DNA of 64,000 bases from CAVZGO01 sp963774935 (GCA_963774935.1 CAVZGO010000001.1:470990-534989), one strand, 5' to 3'; counted from the stretch's first letter, positions 46,173-56,967 are shown. Numbers and translations: made by a program. Notes: generated by a model not told the origin, from the sequence alone.

Positions 46173-46247
46173 GATATCCTCCAGGATGTGAAATTAGATT
46201 TTTATTTTAACATGCAGCCTAACTTATCTATCCGCCAAAATTTACCA

Positions 46248-46275
46248 TTGACAACTAGATGTATATATGTATAAT
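46248..46275 (+). promoter_or_regulatory. Consensus promoter with overlapping dyad
   Basis: Perfect TTGACA (46248-46253), 16-bp spacer, perfect TATAAT (46270-46275). An imperfect palindrome from ACTA (46254) to TAGT (about 46279) covers spacer and -10, a likely site for the ArsR-type product of the next gene. Confidence 0.8.
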
Positions 46276-46316
46276 TAGTTCTATATATATCGAATTAATA
46301 CGACGAGGATACTGCT

Positions 46317-46898
46317 ATGAACGAGACACCTGACACAAACGTTGAGCAATTGCTGGCATTTTTTAAAGCGCTGGCTGATTCTAATCGCCTGAAAATATTA
46401 GGCCTTCTTGCCACTCAGGAAATGAGCGTCGAGCATCTTTCTGATGTGCTCCAGCTAAGCCCATCGACGGTTTCACACCATTTATCCCGTTTATCCGATG
46501 TGGGTCTGGTGAGTGCTCGACCGGATAGTTACTACAATATGTACCGGTTCGAATCTGAATCGCTGGAAACAATGGCTAAGAGTCTGCTTCGACAGGATAC
46601 CCTTCCCGCGGCAGCCGCGAACGTCGACCTGGAAGCCTTCGATCGCAAAGTTCTGAAAGCCTTTTTGACCCCAGATGGCAAGATTAAGTCCCTCCCCACC
46701 CAGCAGAAGAAGCTTGAGGCAATTCTACGCCACGTGGCAAAAATCTTCGAGCCTGGAGAACGTTACAGCGAGAAGCAGGTAAACCTGATGCTCTCACAAT
46801 ATTATGGGGATACCGCCACCCTCCGCAGAGAGCTGATTGATAATAAATTACTCAATCGTGAAGGCGGTGGCGGGGAATACTGGAAACCGGTAGATTAA
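46317..46898 (+). CDS. ArsR-family regulator with DUF2087-like domain
   Basis: 193 aa. An N-terminal winged helix (residues 10-85) holds KALADSNRLKILGLLATQ and the recognition helix LSPSTVSHHLSRL. The C-terminal domain (110-193) with PTQQKKLEAILRHVAK and the closing EYWKP resembles DUF2087. No cysteine metal site is visible in the helix, so it is not a typical metal sensor. The effector is unknown. A consensus promoter overlapped by a dyad suggests strong expression under autorepression. Confidence 0.85.
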   Translation: MNETPDTNVEQLLAFFKALADSNRLKILGLLATQEMSVEHLSDVLQLSPSTVSHHLSRLSDVGLVSARPDSYYNMYRFESESLETMAKSLLRQDTLPAAAANVDLEAFDRKVLKAFLTPDGKIKSLPTQQKKLEAILRHVAKIFEPGERYSEKQVNLMLSQYYGDTATLRRELIDNKLLNREGGGGEYWKPVD

Positions 46899-46906
46899 AT
46901 ATTAAA

Positions 46907-46945
46907 CCCATCTATGGTGTGGCATTCCTTCCCGCCATAGATGGG
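46907..46945. terminator. Bidirectional terminator
   Basis: CCCATCTATGG pairs with CCATAGATGGG (11 bp), loop 17 nt, between the convergent regulator and DUF711-like genes. Flanked by AT-rich sequence. Confidence 0.65.
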
Positions 46946-46967
46946 AGCTTATAATTCCCAGAGTCTC

Positions 46968-48189
46968 CTATAATCTTCGCGGCCGCAGAGGGATTACTTC
47001 GTCGCTGTTTAGTAAGCCATGTAATGGATTGGCATGCGCTTCCATAATTTTGCTGGCTGCAAAGTAGCTGAAATCCATACTCACAGGGTCTCCTGCTGCC
47101 TTTCCGGGTACTGGCAGCAATCGGCAGAGCAGCGGCTTCTTGAGCCGCTGCGACAATGCGCTTACATCCAGCAGGATTGCATTCAATGCCCCAGAGCTGA
47201 TATCTCCGGGAAGCGGCACACAATCCAAGCCAGTGCCACAGACGGCTGCATACATTAGAAGATCTTTGATAGATAATGTGCCTTCAGCCGCACGTTGTGC
47301 CAGAACCGCATCCTCTAAAACTGGCAGAAAGAGGCCATTAAAACCTGTCCGAGGATACTGAGCCCAATCCAGTGTGTCGACCAGCAGCGCGGCAGCAGCT
47401 AAGGAGCCATGATTGCCAACAGCAGGTAGCCCCAGTAATTCCATGGCAAGACCAAATGAGCGGTCGCGCTCCGGGAAAGGCGCCATTGTAAAATCAAAAC
47501 CCGCAAATCTCACCCCGGTCTCCTCAAATAATGCCGTAGCTACCGCGCCCAGGATGTCAGCATGCTTCTCGATGCTGGATACCAGAGCCCACCGGCCATC
47601 CTCGATAGAACTGGCATTTCGAAATGCATCGACCGCCAGATCAGCCGCTTCCGTACCAATGGCAAAATTTACTATCCCTCCGCTATGATAAGCACCCGGA
47701 AAGAAAGGACATCTGCCCGGCAACATTAGCGAGAGCGCCGAACCGCAAGTTTGCCAGTCCGGTTTCAGATTGGTCTGCCAGTTGGCGAATGATCCGGGCG
47801 CATGCTTTGACGGCTGGCAGGGAGACTCCATTCGGTGCCACGGTCATCATCCCTGCCATGAATGTTTGTTTTGTTTCGGCGATGATCGCTGGAATCACAG
47901 CATAACTCCAGGGATGATCTGGCAGAGCGGGACCCAATGAAAGATAGTTAATCCCGGCTTTTTCTGCCGCCTTTTCAAGAGATTGAGCCATGCTCACAAT
48001 CTTCGCAGTGCTATCTTCTGGCAAGATGTGAGGAAACGGAATTGTAGCTAATCGAGTTGTTTGTACCTCGTATCCTGCAGAACCAAACGCTGAGCTAGCC
48101 TTTTGTAAAAACTCACCCGCCCCCTGGATCACAGGCTCATAGTCCGGCCAGTGAGGGTCGCAAAAGTAGGTTATCGATCGAATCTTCAT
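46968..48189 (-). pseudogene. DUF711-family protein, frame-broken
   Basis: About 405 aa when joined. The N-part (47683-48189) begins MKIRSITYFCDPHWPD and the C-part (46968-47710) continues with PGAYHSGGIVNFAIGTEAADL and GFDFTMAPFPE, text typical of DUF711 (UPF0210). The frames join near 47700 when one T is removed from CCTTTCTTTCC. Function of the family is not established. The 3'-adjacent operon partner upstream is the rRNA methyltransferase, whose stop overlaps its start by 4 bp. Confidence 0.75.
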
Positions 48190-48977
48190 TGTGCTACCTC
48201 TGATAATCCCCGTTGCCTGACAACTTCAAATAATAAGATTGCCGTTGCGGTCCCAGCATTTAGCGACTCGCATTGACCAGGCATTGGAATATGCACCCAC
48301 TGGGTAGCCAGGGCTTTCGCTTGTTCGCCGGCGCCCTGGGCTTCGCCTCCAAGGATCAATGCCATGGGGAGACGAAAATTCGCCTGGGTGTAATTCACCC
48401 CTTTCCCAACATCCGCAAGGAAAACCTGCATGCCCGCTTCCTCAATCCTGTGAGCGATCTCACTCCAGGAGAGCTGTTCGATTCTCATATGAAAATGGGC
48501 ACCCATCCCCGAGCGGAGCACTTTAGGGGAGTAGGGATCGACATTTCCCGGGGGAATGAAAAACGTCTGCACTCCTGCAGCGGCTGCCGTACGCAGCATA
48601 CTGCCAAGGTTACCAGGATCGCGCACAGAATCAGGGATAAATGCAAAATCAAGGTGAATAATCCTGTTCGGCTCCTTATGCCGAAACACAGCCAGCAAAC
48701 CTTGCGGGGTCATTGTGTCACTGATGGACCGCATTACTTCCTCGGTGACAAGGTCGACCTGAGCCTGGCTGGTCTGAAAGCGATTGACAAGCTCCAATCC
48801 GCGCGCTCCAAGGTCCGCTGTGTAGAGTACCCATTCAGCCTCCCAACCACTGGAAAATGCTTCCTCCACCAGCCGAACTCCTTCGACCACGAATAAACCT
48901 GATTCCTGGCGCGCTTTACTGGTTGCCTGTAAGGCACGGATCTGCTTTACCCTGGCGTTATCTTTCGATGTAATCAC
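48186..48977 (-). CDS. TrmH/SpoU-type RNA 2'-O-methyltransferase
   Basis: About 263 aa from GTG 48977, chosen because the text KDNARVKQIRALQ matches the family N-terminus; the long upstream extension overlaps the HIT gene and is a shadow. The knotted SPOUT domain shows motif 1 PGNLGSMLRTAAAAGV, motif 2 LILGGEAQGAG and motif 3 IPMPGQCESLNAGTATAI. The substrate, probably 23S rRNA, is not predictable from sequence. Confidence 0.88.
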   Translation of the reverse strand: MITSKDNARVKQIRALQATSKARQESGLFVVEGVRLVEEAFSSGWEAEWVLYTADLGARGLELVNRFQTSQAQVDLVTEEVMRSISDTMTPQGLLAVFRHKEPNRIIHLDFAFIPDSVRDPGNLGSMLRTAAAAGVQTFFIPPGNVDPYSPKVLRSGMGAHFHMRIEQLSWSEIAHRIEEAGMQVFLADVGKGVNYTQANFRLPMALILGGEAQGAGEQAKALATQWVHIPMPGQCESLNAGTATAILLFEVVRQRGLSEVAQ

Positions 48978-48981
48978 GGAT

Positions 48982-49326
48982 TTATCCCATCGGGATGTGC
49001 AAACGCTGCCCGCCGAGGATGTGCATGTGCAGATGAAAGACACCTTGCCCGGAATGTGGTCCTGTGTTAACCACCAGACGGTATCCAGATTGATCAATAC
49101 CTTCCTGTTTTGCGACAGTTTTCGCCACGGTGAACAAATGCCCAAGAAGCGTTTCATTATCTTCCATAACATCGTTAACTGATGCAATATGTTGATTGGG
49201 CACAATCAAGAGATGTGTAGGCGCAAGCGGATGAATATCGTGAAAAACAGTGACGCGATCGTCCTTGTATACCACCTGGCTATTTGCCTGACCGGTAATG
49301 ATTTTACAAAAAATACATTCTGGCAT
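48982..49326 (-). CDS. HIT-family hydrolase
   Basis: 114 aa histidine-triad nucleotide-binding protein: CIFCKI at the start with a likely zinc site, and HLHMHILGG as the catalytic triad. Likely hydrolyses nucleoside phosphoramidates. It starts 14 bp after the corrected stop of mtaB and ends 5 bp before the methyltransferase. Confidence 0.94.
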   Translation of the reverse strand: MPECIFCKIITGQANSQVVYKDDRVTVFHDIHPLAPTHLLIVPNQHIASVNDVMEDNETLLGHLFTVAKTVAKQEGIDQSGYRLVVNTGPHSGQGVFHLHMHILGGQRLHIPMG

Positions 49327-49339
49327 CTTTTCTTCCTGT

Positions 49340-50642
49340 CTACATGATTACAATGCCCCGCATTCCTTTGGGGCTCGCTTCGGTTAAATCGCACAGGCGT
49401 AATCTGGTTCCAAAGCTGTCGCGGGGCATGAGCATAAACGTGCACGTAATTATCTGTCAGCCCACTAAGCTCCCAGCCCTGCTGGCCGAGACTGGTCGCA
49501 CTCTCCCACAGAACGGGCAGCACCTGTCCAATTAAGCTCGCCTGGTACTGGCTGGCAGACTCTGCCAGGACAGCGCTCATTTGTGCGTTTCGCATTTTAG
49601 CGACTGGATGAGCAACTTGAGCGGGCATGCTTGCAGCGGCTGTTCCGGGTCTTGGCGAGTAGGTAAACACGTGACCATCGGCAAATTGTATCTGGCGCAC
49701 GTAGTCCATACTCTCATCAAACTCAGCAGCACTCTCACCAGGAAAACCAACGATCACATCCGTGGTAATCGCCACACCCAGGATTGCCGAGCGTGCGGCA
49801 GCAACCAGCTCAGCATATGCGGTTGGAGTAGTCTTACGCGCCATCCGCCTCAATGTCGCTGCGCTTCCTGATTGTAAAGGGAGATGAAGCTGCCGGCATA
49901 AGCGAGGGTTTTGCCAAAGCAAAAAGAAATTCTCATCCAGGTCCCAGGGCTCCAGCGAAGACAGGCGCAATCTGGGCACATCCGTATCAGCGAGAATTGC
50001 GGTCACCAAATCCTTTAGTTGGAGGGGACTGGCAAAGTCTCGCCCCCAGGAACCGAGATGTACTCCCGTCAGGACGATTTCACGGGCAGCCTCATGAATA
50101 ACATTCCCATCCTCAACCCACGTCGACGCCTTGATATCCTGAATTATTTCCTCAATCCTACGACTGCGGCTGTAACCACGCGCGAGAGTGGTTACGCAAA
50201 AACTGCAGCGATTATTGCAGCCATCTTGTACTTTAATAAATGCACGCGTCCTCAGCCTTGCACCGGGGATCAGAACTCTTTCCACGGGCTCTCGATCAAA
50301 CAGATGTGGCGATATCTGGAGGAGATCGGGTACCAGCATATCTTTATTTGCATTGGGCACTATGTGGCTGACGCTTTTTAATTCAAAGGCTTCACCTGGC
50401 TTTAGCGTTGCCCAGCAGCCGGTGACTGCCACCTGACCCACACCTGAGCGCGCAACCATGCGAATTTTTTGACGAGAGTCGGCTTCGGCTGCCGAGGTGA
50501 CGGCACAGGTATTGATTACTGCCAGGTCAGCATCTCCAGGTGCACCTACCAACTGGTGACCGGCGGCATGAAACTGGCGTGCATATCGTTCAATTTCAGC
50601 CTGGTTAAGGCGACAACCAATCGTATCCAGATATATTTTCAT
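49340..50642 (-). pseudogene. mtaB: MtaB-like tRNA methylthiotransferase, frame slip near end
   Basis: About 434 aa. It adds a methylthio group to t6A37 of tRNAs reading ANN codons. N-terminal UPF0004 domain with cysteines in TIGCRLNQAE and INTCAVT; radical SAM core with CNNRCSFC (three Cys); and a C-terminal TRAM-like domain. The frame is lost near 49386 in CGATTTAACC; removing one T gives LTEASPKGMRGIVIM and a stop at 49340. This also ends the false overlap with the HIT gene. Methylthiotransferase type assigned by order of motifs and the NQAE text. Confidence 0.87.
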
Positions 50643-50684
50643 GGCTTCATAACTATAAAAGTAGCAAACAAGAATTCTTCCTGG

Positions 50685-51368
50685 TCATTCCCTATCAGGT
50701 TGCAACACCCGTAAATCAGTAAAATGGATATCCACTCCCGGTTGTTCAAACGTTCCTGCGGTTAAACCGATATCACCCTCCACAAATTCATTGTCGCGCG
50801 TTTCCCCCAATTTTTGCCCGTTGGCATATAAAACCAAACGATCTCCAACACAATCTGCGCGGATGTGGTTTACCCCCCGTCCTTGCCGGATCGCAGGATG
50901 CGGCAGCATGTTCGGAGAACTCAGCAATTTTTGTTCCTGCGCTTTTACCTTGCCAATCCCGTAATAACCATCACTGCTGATAACCAGGAAGTAATATGAG
51001 CTCGCTTCCTGGTCCACCCGGCAGAGTACACCATAAACATTGCTGTCCGGTCCACCCATATTCTCGGCTTGAACTTCAATCTGCACATCCTCAAAGTGTA
51101 AATGTGGGTTTGCCCACAGGTTGGTGTATGGCTGGTCAATCCAAATCCGGTATGCCTCATCTGCATATTGAGTCTCGCCGCGAGGCGAGGACACATGGTC
51201 CCAGCCGCTACGAGTATTTTGAAAATCATCCTGAAACAGGATATCACCCGGCGCCGCGGGAATAAGATCAGAACGCATCAAACCACACGCGGAAAGCATT
51301 CCGATGAACCACAGGCTGAATATGATGCCCTCTAGCTTAGTTGTGGATGATGAATTATTCCATGGCAT
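50685..51368 (-). CDS. Lipoprotein with concanavalin-like domain
   Basis: 227 aa with a signal peptide and lipobox LSAC (Cys about residue 28). The mature part (ILFQDDFQNTRSGWD to the end VDIHFTDLRVL) follows the pattern of the laminin-G/3-keto-disaccharide hydrolase type of beta-sandwich. No catalytic residues can be assigned. Probably a surface protein. Confidence 0.65.
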   Translation of the reverse strand: MPWNNSSSTTKLEGIIFSLWFIGMLSACGLMRSDLIPAAPGDILFQDDFQNTRSGWDHVSSPRGETQYADEAYRIWIDQPYTNLWANPHLHFEDVQIEVQAENMGGPDSNVYGVLCRVDQEASSYYFLVISSDGYYGIGKVKAQEQKLLSSPNMLPHPAIRQGRGVNHIRADCVGDRLVLYANGQKLGETRDNEFVEGDIGLTAGTFEQPGVDIHFTDLRVLQPDRE

Positions 51369-51686
51369 ACTGGATTAGCCTATCGTGGAGGTGTTATCTA
51401 TTTTAGCATACTCTACCTGGCGGATTAAATTACTCAAGTCCCATTAGCGGTCTCGCCAGAAGCGGTTCTTCTGCGGCTATGGTAAAATTTCCTGACGTAG
51501 CACGTCATTGATAGAGATTGTCCGTAGCCGTAACGCATCAAGTCGCAAATATCACTGCTGATACGACGACTGAGGAAGTTGTAGGCTCTGCCCCCTTTTG
51601 GCCATTAACAGCTTCGATATGACACTGCTTACATCATGGAAGCAAGTCGAACAACTGCAGAAGAAAAACTTGCAAAGGAGGAAAAC
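51369..51686. other. Intergenic region before etfBA
   Basis: No gene. An in-frame upstream start for etfB at 51636 is not supported. No convincing promoter pair found. Confidence 0.4.
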
Positions 51687-52460
51687 TTGAACATCGTTGT
51701 CGCAATTAAACAAGTTCCGGATAGCGCCGCCCGAGTCGTGGTTGAAAATGGGCACGCAAGCTGGGGAGATGCCCCATTAATATTGAATCCATGGGATGAG
51801 TATGCTGTAGAAGCAGCACTGGTACAAGCAGAAGCAACAGGTGCTGAGGTGACTGCCATCACTATTGGTAGTGAGTCAGCAAAAGATGCCTTGAAAACTA
51901 CCCTGGCGATGGGTGTGAATAATGCGGTATTAATTTCCGATCCCGCTTTATCCAACGTCGACAGCCAGGCGATCGCACGTATCCTGGCAGCCGCAATAGA
52001 GAAAATTGGCGATGTTGGGCTTGTTTTCATGGGTCGCCAGGCGATCGACTACGACTCAGCAGTCACCGCGACGCAGACCGCAAGGGTATTGGGGTGGCCA
52101 AGCCTGACCCAGGTTGCAGTTATCCAGGAAACAAACGCTAACATAGTTCGCGTTGAGCGCGTGCTCGATGAAGGCCGGCAGCTTATTGAAAGTAAGCTCC
52201 CTGCTGTCATCAGCGTAAGCAAAGACATCGGTGAGCCACGCTATCCATCCTTTATGGGCATCCGCAAGGCTGCCCGCGCAAACATCCCAGAATGGAGCCT
52301 GGCTGATCTCGGTATCTCCGCCCCCGTCTCTGTGACCCGCTGGCTCGAAATTCTCAACCCACCTCCACGTCAGGTGACGACAGAAATCATCAGCGGTGGT
52401 TCACCCGAAGAGATCGCAGAAATCCTGGTAGATAAAATCCTCGCCGAGAAGGTGCTGTGA
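51687..52460 (+). CDS. etfB: Electron transfer flavoprotein beta subunit
   Basis: 257 aa from TTG 51687, chosen because AAAGGAGG ends 5 nt before and the family starts NIVVAIKQVPD here. It has the AMP-binding GRQAIDYDSA region and the closing IRKAARANIPEWS. With EtfA it passes electrons between dehydrogenases and the quinone pool. The stop overlaps the etfA start (TGATG). Confidence 0.93.
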   Translation: MNIVVAIKQVPDSAARVVVENGHASWGDAPLILNPWDEYAVEAALVQAEATGAEVTAITIGSESAKDALKTTLAMGVNNAVLISDPALSNVDSQAIARILAAAIEKIGDVGLVFMGRQAIDYDSAVTATQTARVLGWPSLTQVAVIQETNANIVRVERVLDEGRQLIESKLPAVISVSKDIGEPRYPSFMGIRKAARANIPEWSLADLGISAPVSVTRWLEILNPPPRQVTTEIISGGSPEEIAEILVDKILAEKVL

Positions 52461-53501
52461 TGAAAACAGTATTTGTCTATATCGATCAAACAAGTGGGAA
52501 GGTCCTGCCTGCGTCCCTGGAAGCAATCGGTTGTGCCCGGCAAGTATCCGAACAGCTCGGAGGCCAGATCATTGCACTTGCTATCGGTTCTGAGTGCTGA
52601 ATCTGCGGCAACTGACGTTTTTCAGTACGGTGCTGACCTTACCTTCTACGCCAATGATGCCAGCCTGTCTGATTTTCGCTCAGAAAATTATGCTGCGATT
52701 GTGGCAAAGGTCGCCCAGGATAATGCTGCAGAAGTCATGGTTTTCCCATCAACGATCAGGGGACGTGAGCTCGCAGCCATGGCAGCGATAGATTTGAAGA
52801 GTGGTATGCTACCGGACATCATTGACCTGGACATTCAGGATGGAAAGCTGATTGCAACTCGTCCGATTTATGCAGGCAAACTGCTTGAAAAAGTTTACTG
52901 TGAGTCCACCCCTCAAATCATCACCACCCGAGGACGAGTTTTTGACAAGCCAAAACAGGACACTTCCCGCACCGGAACTGCGGTTTTGGTAGCCCCCGTG
53001 CTGGCTGAAAGTGAAACTCCCACCAAAATACTCGCTTATACTCAAAGTGAGTCAGGTGTCAGTCTCAACGATGCCGCGGTGATTGTAGCTGGTGGGAGAG
53101 GAGTAGCAAACAATCCTGGATTAACCCCTCCTGTTGGATTAGACGAGAAGCAGGCCGAAATCTGGCGCTCTCAGCAGGGATTTAAGCTCGTGGCTGATCT
53201 TGCTGGAGTCTTAGGAGGCGCAGTAGCAGCGAGCCGGGCGGCTGTTGATGCAGGGTACATTCCATATGCTACGCAGGTTGGTCAAACCGGCAAGCTGGTC
53301 AGCCCCAATCTGTATATTGCCTGCGGTATCTCTGGAGCAATCCAACATCTTGCTGGCATGCGCACCAGCAAAGTCATCGTAGCGATCAACAAAGATCCCG
53401 ACTCTCCCATCTTCAAGCTCGCCAGGTTCGGGGTAGTTGGCGACCTGTTTACCATATTGCCTGCTGTAACTGAGGCTTTTCGTAAACGCCTGGGAAATTA
53501 A
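52460..53501 (+). pseudogene. etfA: Electron transfer flavoprotein alpha subunit, frame-broken
   Basis: About 346 aa when joined. ATG 52460 gives MKTVFVYIDQTSGKVLPASL and then a TGA at 52598-52600. A one-base shift near 52590 leads into SAESAATDVFQYGADL and the rest. The C-terminal FAD domain is intact: VAGGRGV, GQTGKLVSPNLYIACGISGA and INKDPDSPIFKLA. A sequence indel is more likely than damage, since etfB is intact. Confidence 0.9.
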
Positions 53502-53570
53502 ACCGTAACCCCCAACTTAAGCATATACCAGGAGAATTACTGGTATTCAATAAGAAATAGAGATTTCTTT

Positions 53571-53601
53571 AGGGCTGCAGTCGTCAGGCAGCCCTTTTTT
53601 T
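53571..53601 (+). terminator. Intrinsic terminator after etfA
   Basis: AGGGCTGC/GCAGCCCT stem, 9-nt loop, then seven T. Confidence 0.9.
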
Positions 53602-53784
53602 CATCCATCATTCGCCTGCGTAATTTCTTCGAATTAAACACTCAGCATCGCTAATCTGTCATATCGCCAATATGATTAAATGCAAACATCGGATGATGTT
53701 TGTCTGGTCAATGAGGACATTTGCCACTAGAACTTCTCAAAAAGTTGAGTAACATAGTGAATGTAATTTAAGGCAAGGCACGTC

Positions 53785-54282
53785 ATGAATTCCACCATAT
53801 TTGACCAGTTAATACTATTCAATGATCTTACCTCCGAGCAAAGAAGGCTGATCAAGCCATTATTCCTATCCATAGCATGCCCGGAAAATACGGTCCTGTT
53901 TCAACAAGGTGAAACTGCAGAATATGCCTACATACTGGCGTGTGGTGAGATTCTTATCCAATTCAAACCAGATGATGGACCCAATTTGACTATTGCCAGA
54001 TTGCGTTCTGAGGGGGTTGTCGGGTGGTCATCAGCGCTAGGCAATCCGGTTTATACGTCTACAGCGGTTTGTGCCAGTGAATGTCAGTTGCTCAAGTTCC
54101 GCGGCAAGGATCTTCGCCAGCTATTCGAACAGGATCCTGGCACCAGCGAAATCCTGCTGGCACGTCTGGCTGCGGTTGTTGTTGAACCGTTGCGCAATAC
54201 ACACCCTCAGGTGATGGCAATTCTTGAGGAAGGCTTACAAGCGCGGTCCCGAAAATTGGCTCTACCAGAACACATTTCCTGA
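53785..54282 (+). CDS. Cyclic-nucleotide-binding-domain protein without HTH
   Basis: 165 aa. A Crp-type beta-roll (residues 10-115) with the text FQQGETAEYAYILACGEI, GVVGWSSALG in place of the GE(hydrophobic)A phosphate-binding motif, and a long C-helix. No DNA-binding domain follows, so it is a stand-alone sensor module. The degenerate ligand site suggests that it may not bind cAMP. Confidence 0.8.
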   Translation: MNSTIFDQLILFNDLTSEQRRLIKPLFLSIACPENTVLFQQGETAEYAYILACGEILIQFKPDDGPNLTIARLRSEGVVGWSSALGNPVYTSTAVCASECQLLKFRGKDLRQLFEQDPGTSEILLARLAAVVVEPLRNTHPQVMAILEEGLQARSRKLALPEHIS

Positions 54283-54369
54283 TCCGAAATCAACAGGCGA
54301 ACAAATTAATCACTTTGCAAGCCAGTAGACGGGTTGTATAATTTAACTATGGTATAAGGAGGTGACAGG

Positions 54370-54624
54370 ATGGCTGATCAATTACAGCAAACGTACACAG
54401 AGGAACAGCGCTTAAGAGCCCTGGTCGAGAAAATTAGCGCCTACATTGAACATTTTCATGGTGGTTCGGTGGAAATGGTATCATTTGACGGAAAAATCTT
54501 AAAAGTGCATATGGGTGGCGCATGCCAGGGGTGTCCATTAACTCCTAGCACCCTGCATGGCTGGGTTGAAGGGACAGTCCGACAATTTTTCCCAGATGTA
54601 GAAGTGGTCGAAGGTACAGATTGA
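54370..54624 (+). CDS. NifU C-terminal-domain protein (NfuA-like)
   Basis: 84 aa Fe-S scaffold or carrier. The cluster-binding CxxC stands in GGACQGCPLTPSTL. AAGGAGGTGA lies directly before the ATG, so translation should be strong. Stands alone between terminators. Confidence 0.92.
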   Translation: MADQLQQTYTEEQRLRALVEKISAYIEHFHGGSVEMVSFDGKILKVHMGGACQGCPLTPSTLHGWVEGTVRQFFPDVEVVEGTD

Positions 54625-54683
54625 GCCAGTCAGAAGATAAGTTAATTTACATCGATAAATCCCGATAACTTATCTCCACACAA

Positions 54684-54722
54684 AAAAGAGGTGGTGCAAT
54701 TTGAATGCGCCACCTCTTTTTT
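54684..54722. terminator. Bidirectional terminator
   Basis: AAAAGAGGTGG/CCACCTCTTTT with a 15-nt loop; T-run on both strands, between convergent genes. Confidence 0.9.
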
Positions 54723-54756
54723 ATCTGTCTGTAATTCTGCTAATGGTTTAATTCTT

Positions 54757-55263
54757 TCACGAGGGGGGTATTTCCCGCTTCGAGCTTACTTCGCGGCTTG
54801 AGACGCCCTTCTCGCCGCCTTGGCGCGCATGACGCAATCCATCCCAGCCACAATTCGTACCAGTACAGTGATATCGCCTGGCACCGGGGAGTAAGGTTTG
54901 GCTGAGCAGCCGATCGAATTGTGTGCGATGGACACGTTTCATTGAGCTGCCACAACGTGGGCATGTGCCGGCTGCAAACCTGGGGCTGGTTTGGTAATGA
55001 TGACGTATTCGGGAGACAATATAAGCAATCACCAGAATTATTCCGCCCCAGATAACCAGGTCGCTCAATGATAAGCTGATTGCATAATCAACCAAGCCGG
55101 AGATCGCATTACGCACCCAGTTAACGACATCCTGCAATAAGGACAGGAACGAGCTTCCAGGGGATCTGCCGGTGAGTAGATCGAAGGCAATAAATCCAAC
55201 TGCTACCAGTCCAAGCCCTAAGACCAGGATTTCTTGTTTATATTCTTTCCATATTTGTCGCAT
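54757..55263 (-). CDS. Membrane protein with zinc-ribbon tail
   Basis: 168 aa. Two membrane spans (about 10-30 and 65-85) precede a basic linker and a four-cysteine ribbon (CPRCGSSM ... YHCTGTNCGW). Function unknown. Confidence 0.7.
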   Translation of the reverse strand: MRQIWKEYKQEILVLGLGLVAVGFIAFDLLTGRSPGSSFLSLLQDVVNWVRNAISGLVDYAISLSLSDLVIWGGIILVIAYIVSRIRHHYQTSPRFAAGTCPRCGSSMKRVHRTQFDRLLSQTLLPGARRYHCTGTNCGWDGLRHARQGGEKGVSSREVSSKREIPPS

Positions 55264-55325
55264 TGTATCTATCTCTACTTACTCTCATTTGTATGCAAGG
55301 AATTATAAACTCTCAACAAAGCATG

Positions 55326-56967
55326 TCAATAGGTCATCGCACACCCATCTGCGCGTGGATCGCTGCCCGCCCATAATACACCGCTCGTGTGGTCACGCAG
55401 AATAATCTGTCCTCTGCCGAATAAAGCGCGCCCATACCCGCCGACCATCGCCAACGGGTGTCCCATCTCACGCAGCATGGAGAATGTATCAGCCGGAATT
55501 CCCTGTTCCAACGCTACTTTTCCACCCGCGGTGCCATCCTCAATGCAAAAGCGAGGCCGGTCCAATGCAGACTGTGGATCTAAGGCATCATCTACCAATG
55601 CGATCACAACCTGGAGATGCCCCTGAGGCTGCATATATCCGCCCATGACACCGAAGGAGCAAAACAAATCGCCTGTATCAATTCGCGTGGCTAAGGCAGG
55701 AATGATGGTATGGTACGGGCGCTTGCCTGGACTCAGCACATTCGGATGACTCGCATCCAGGCTGAAGTTATGACCACGGTTTTGCAAGCTAAACCCCCAC
55801 CCGGCTGGGACAATTCCTGTGCCGAAGCCCATATAGTTGCTGTTGATAAACGAGCATGCATTCCCCACCTCGTCAACTACACTCAAATAAACAGTGTCCG
55901 AAGCGCTCAACGGAGTGCCCCGCAACTGGTCCAGGCTTGCCCGCCGGCGATCTATCAGCTTACGTCGCTCTGAAGCATATTCCTTAGACAATAATACATC
56001 CGTATTGCCCTGGTAAAAAGCCGGGTCGGTCACATGCCAGCGCGCATCCGCAAAAGCCAGTCGCATTGACTCAATCTCAAGATGCAACCGCTCTGCCGAC
56101 AATGGATCAAGCTCATTTAATTCGAATCCCTCTACAATGTTTAGCGCCAGCAATGCAGCCAAACCCTGACCATTGGGAGGACACTCCCAAATGGTGTACT
56201 CCCGATACGGAACACGTATCGGTGCTTCCCAGGTGCTGGAATGGTTAGCCAGGTCTTCCAGGTTTAAACACCCACCTGAGGTTTGAACTACCGCTGCGAT
56301 TGCTTCAGCAATTTGACCCTGATAAAAAGCCTCTTTACCACCTTCAGCAACTACCTTGAAAGTGCGTGCCAATCCGGGATTACGAAATATCTCGCCTGGT
56401 CTTGGGGCACGCCCGTCGATTGTCAGCTCTTGACCACCTGACGCACTTTTTAGCTGGCCAGCAGCGCCTCTTCCCCAGAAATAGGCTGTGATCGGGCTAA
56501 CCGGGTAACCATCTTCGGCAAGACGGACGGCTGGAGCCAGGATTTGAGACATGGGTAGCTGTCCAAAACGCTCAATAAGATCACACCAACCAGCACATGC
56601 TCCAGGAACCGTAATCGTGTAAGGATGGTAAGGTGGTAACGATTGATCCAGACCATCTGTTTTCAATCGTTCCAGTGTCAATCCTGCTGGCGCTCGTCCA
56701 GATGCATTTAATGCGTATACCTGCTTCGAGCTGGCCTCATAAAACAAGGCAAAACAATCCCCACCAATGCCTGTAGAGGTTGGCTCTGTGACATTTAGCG
56801 CAGCCGCCGCAGCTACAGCAGCATCGAGCAGCATTTCCTCCCTTCACCAATATTTCTAATCCTGCCGCGGTTGCCAACGGCTGTGAAGTAGCGACAATCC
56901 CTCGCTGGCTGACCACCGGCGAGCACCGGGAGTTGAATGCAATATCTTCTGGTAATTTTAAATCCAT
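55326..56967 (-). pseudogene. ggt: Gamma-glutamyltransferase, frame-broken
   Basis: About 545 aa when joined. N-terminal nucleophile hydrolase that transfers or hydrolyses gamma-glutamyl groups (glutathione and related). N-part (56737-56967): VVSQRGIVATSQPLA and ILVKGGNAA; C-part: DAAVAAAAALNVTEPTSTGIGGDCF. The frame slips at 56834 in AATGCTGCTCGATGCTGC, repaired by removing one C. The autocleavage Thr is in SDTVYLSVVDEVG, with the substrate-loop GTGIVPAGWGFSLQNRG. No signal peptide, so probably cytoplasmic. Starts 19 bp after selD. Confidence 0.86.

Noticed and set aside
48978..49205. N-terminal extension of the rRNA methyltransferase
   Set aside because: It is the HIT gene read in another frame; the family N-terminus begins at the GTG at 48977.
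52596..52600. TGA in etfA as a second selenocysteine codon
   Set aside because: The protein continues in another frame and not after the TGA in the same frame; EtfA has no Cys/Sec at that place in the family.
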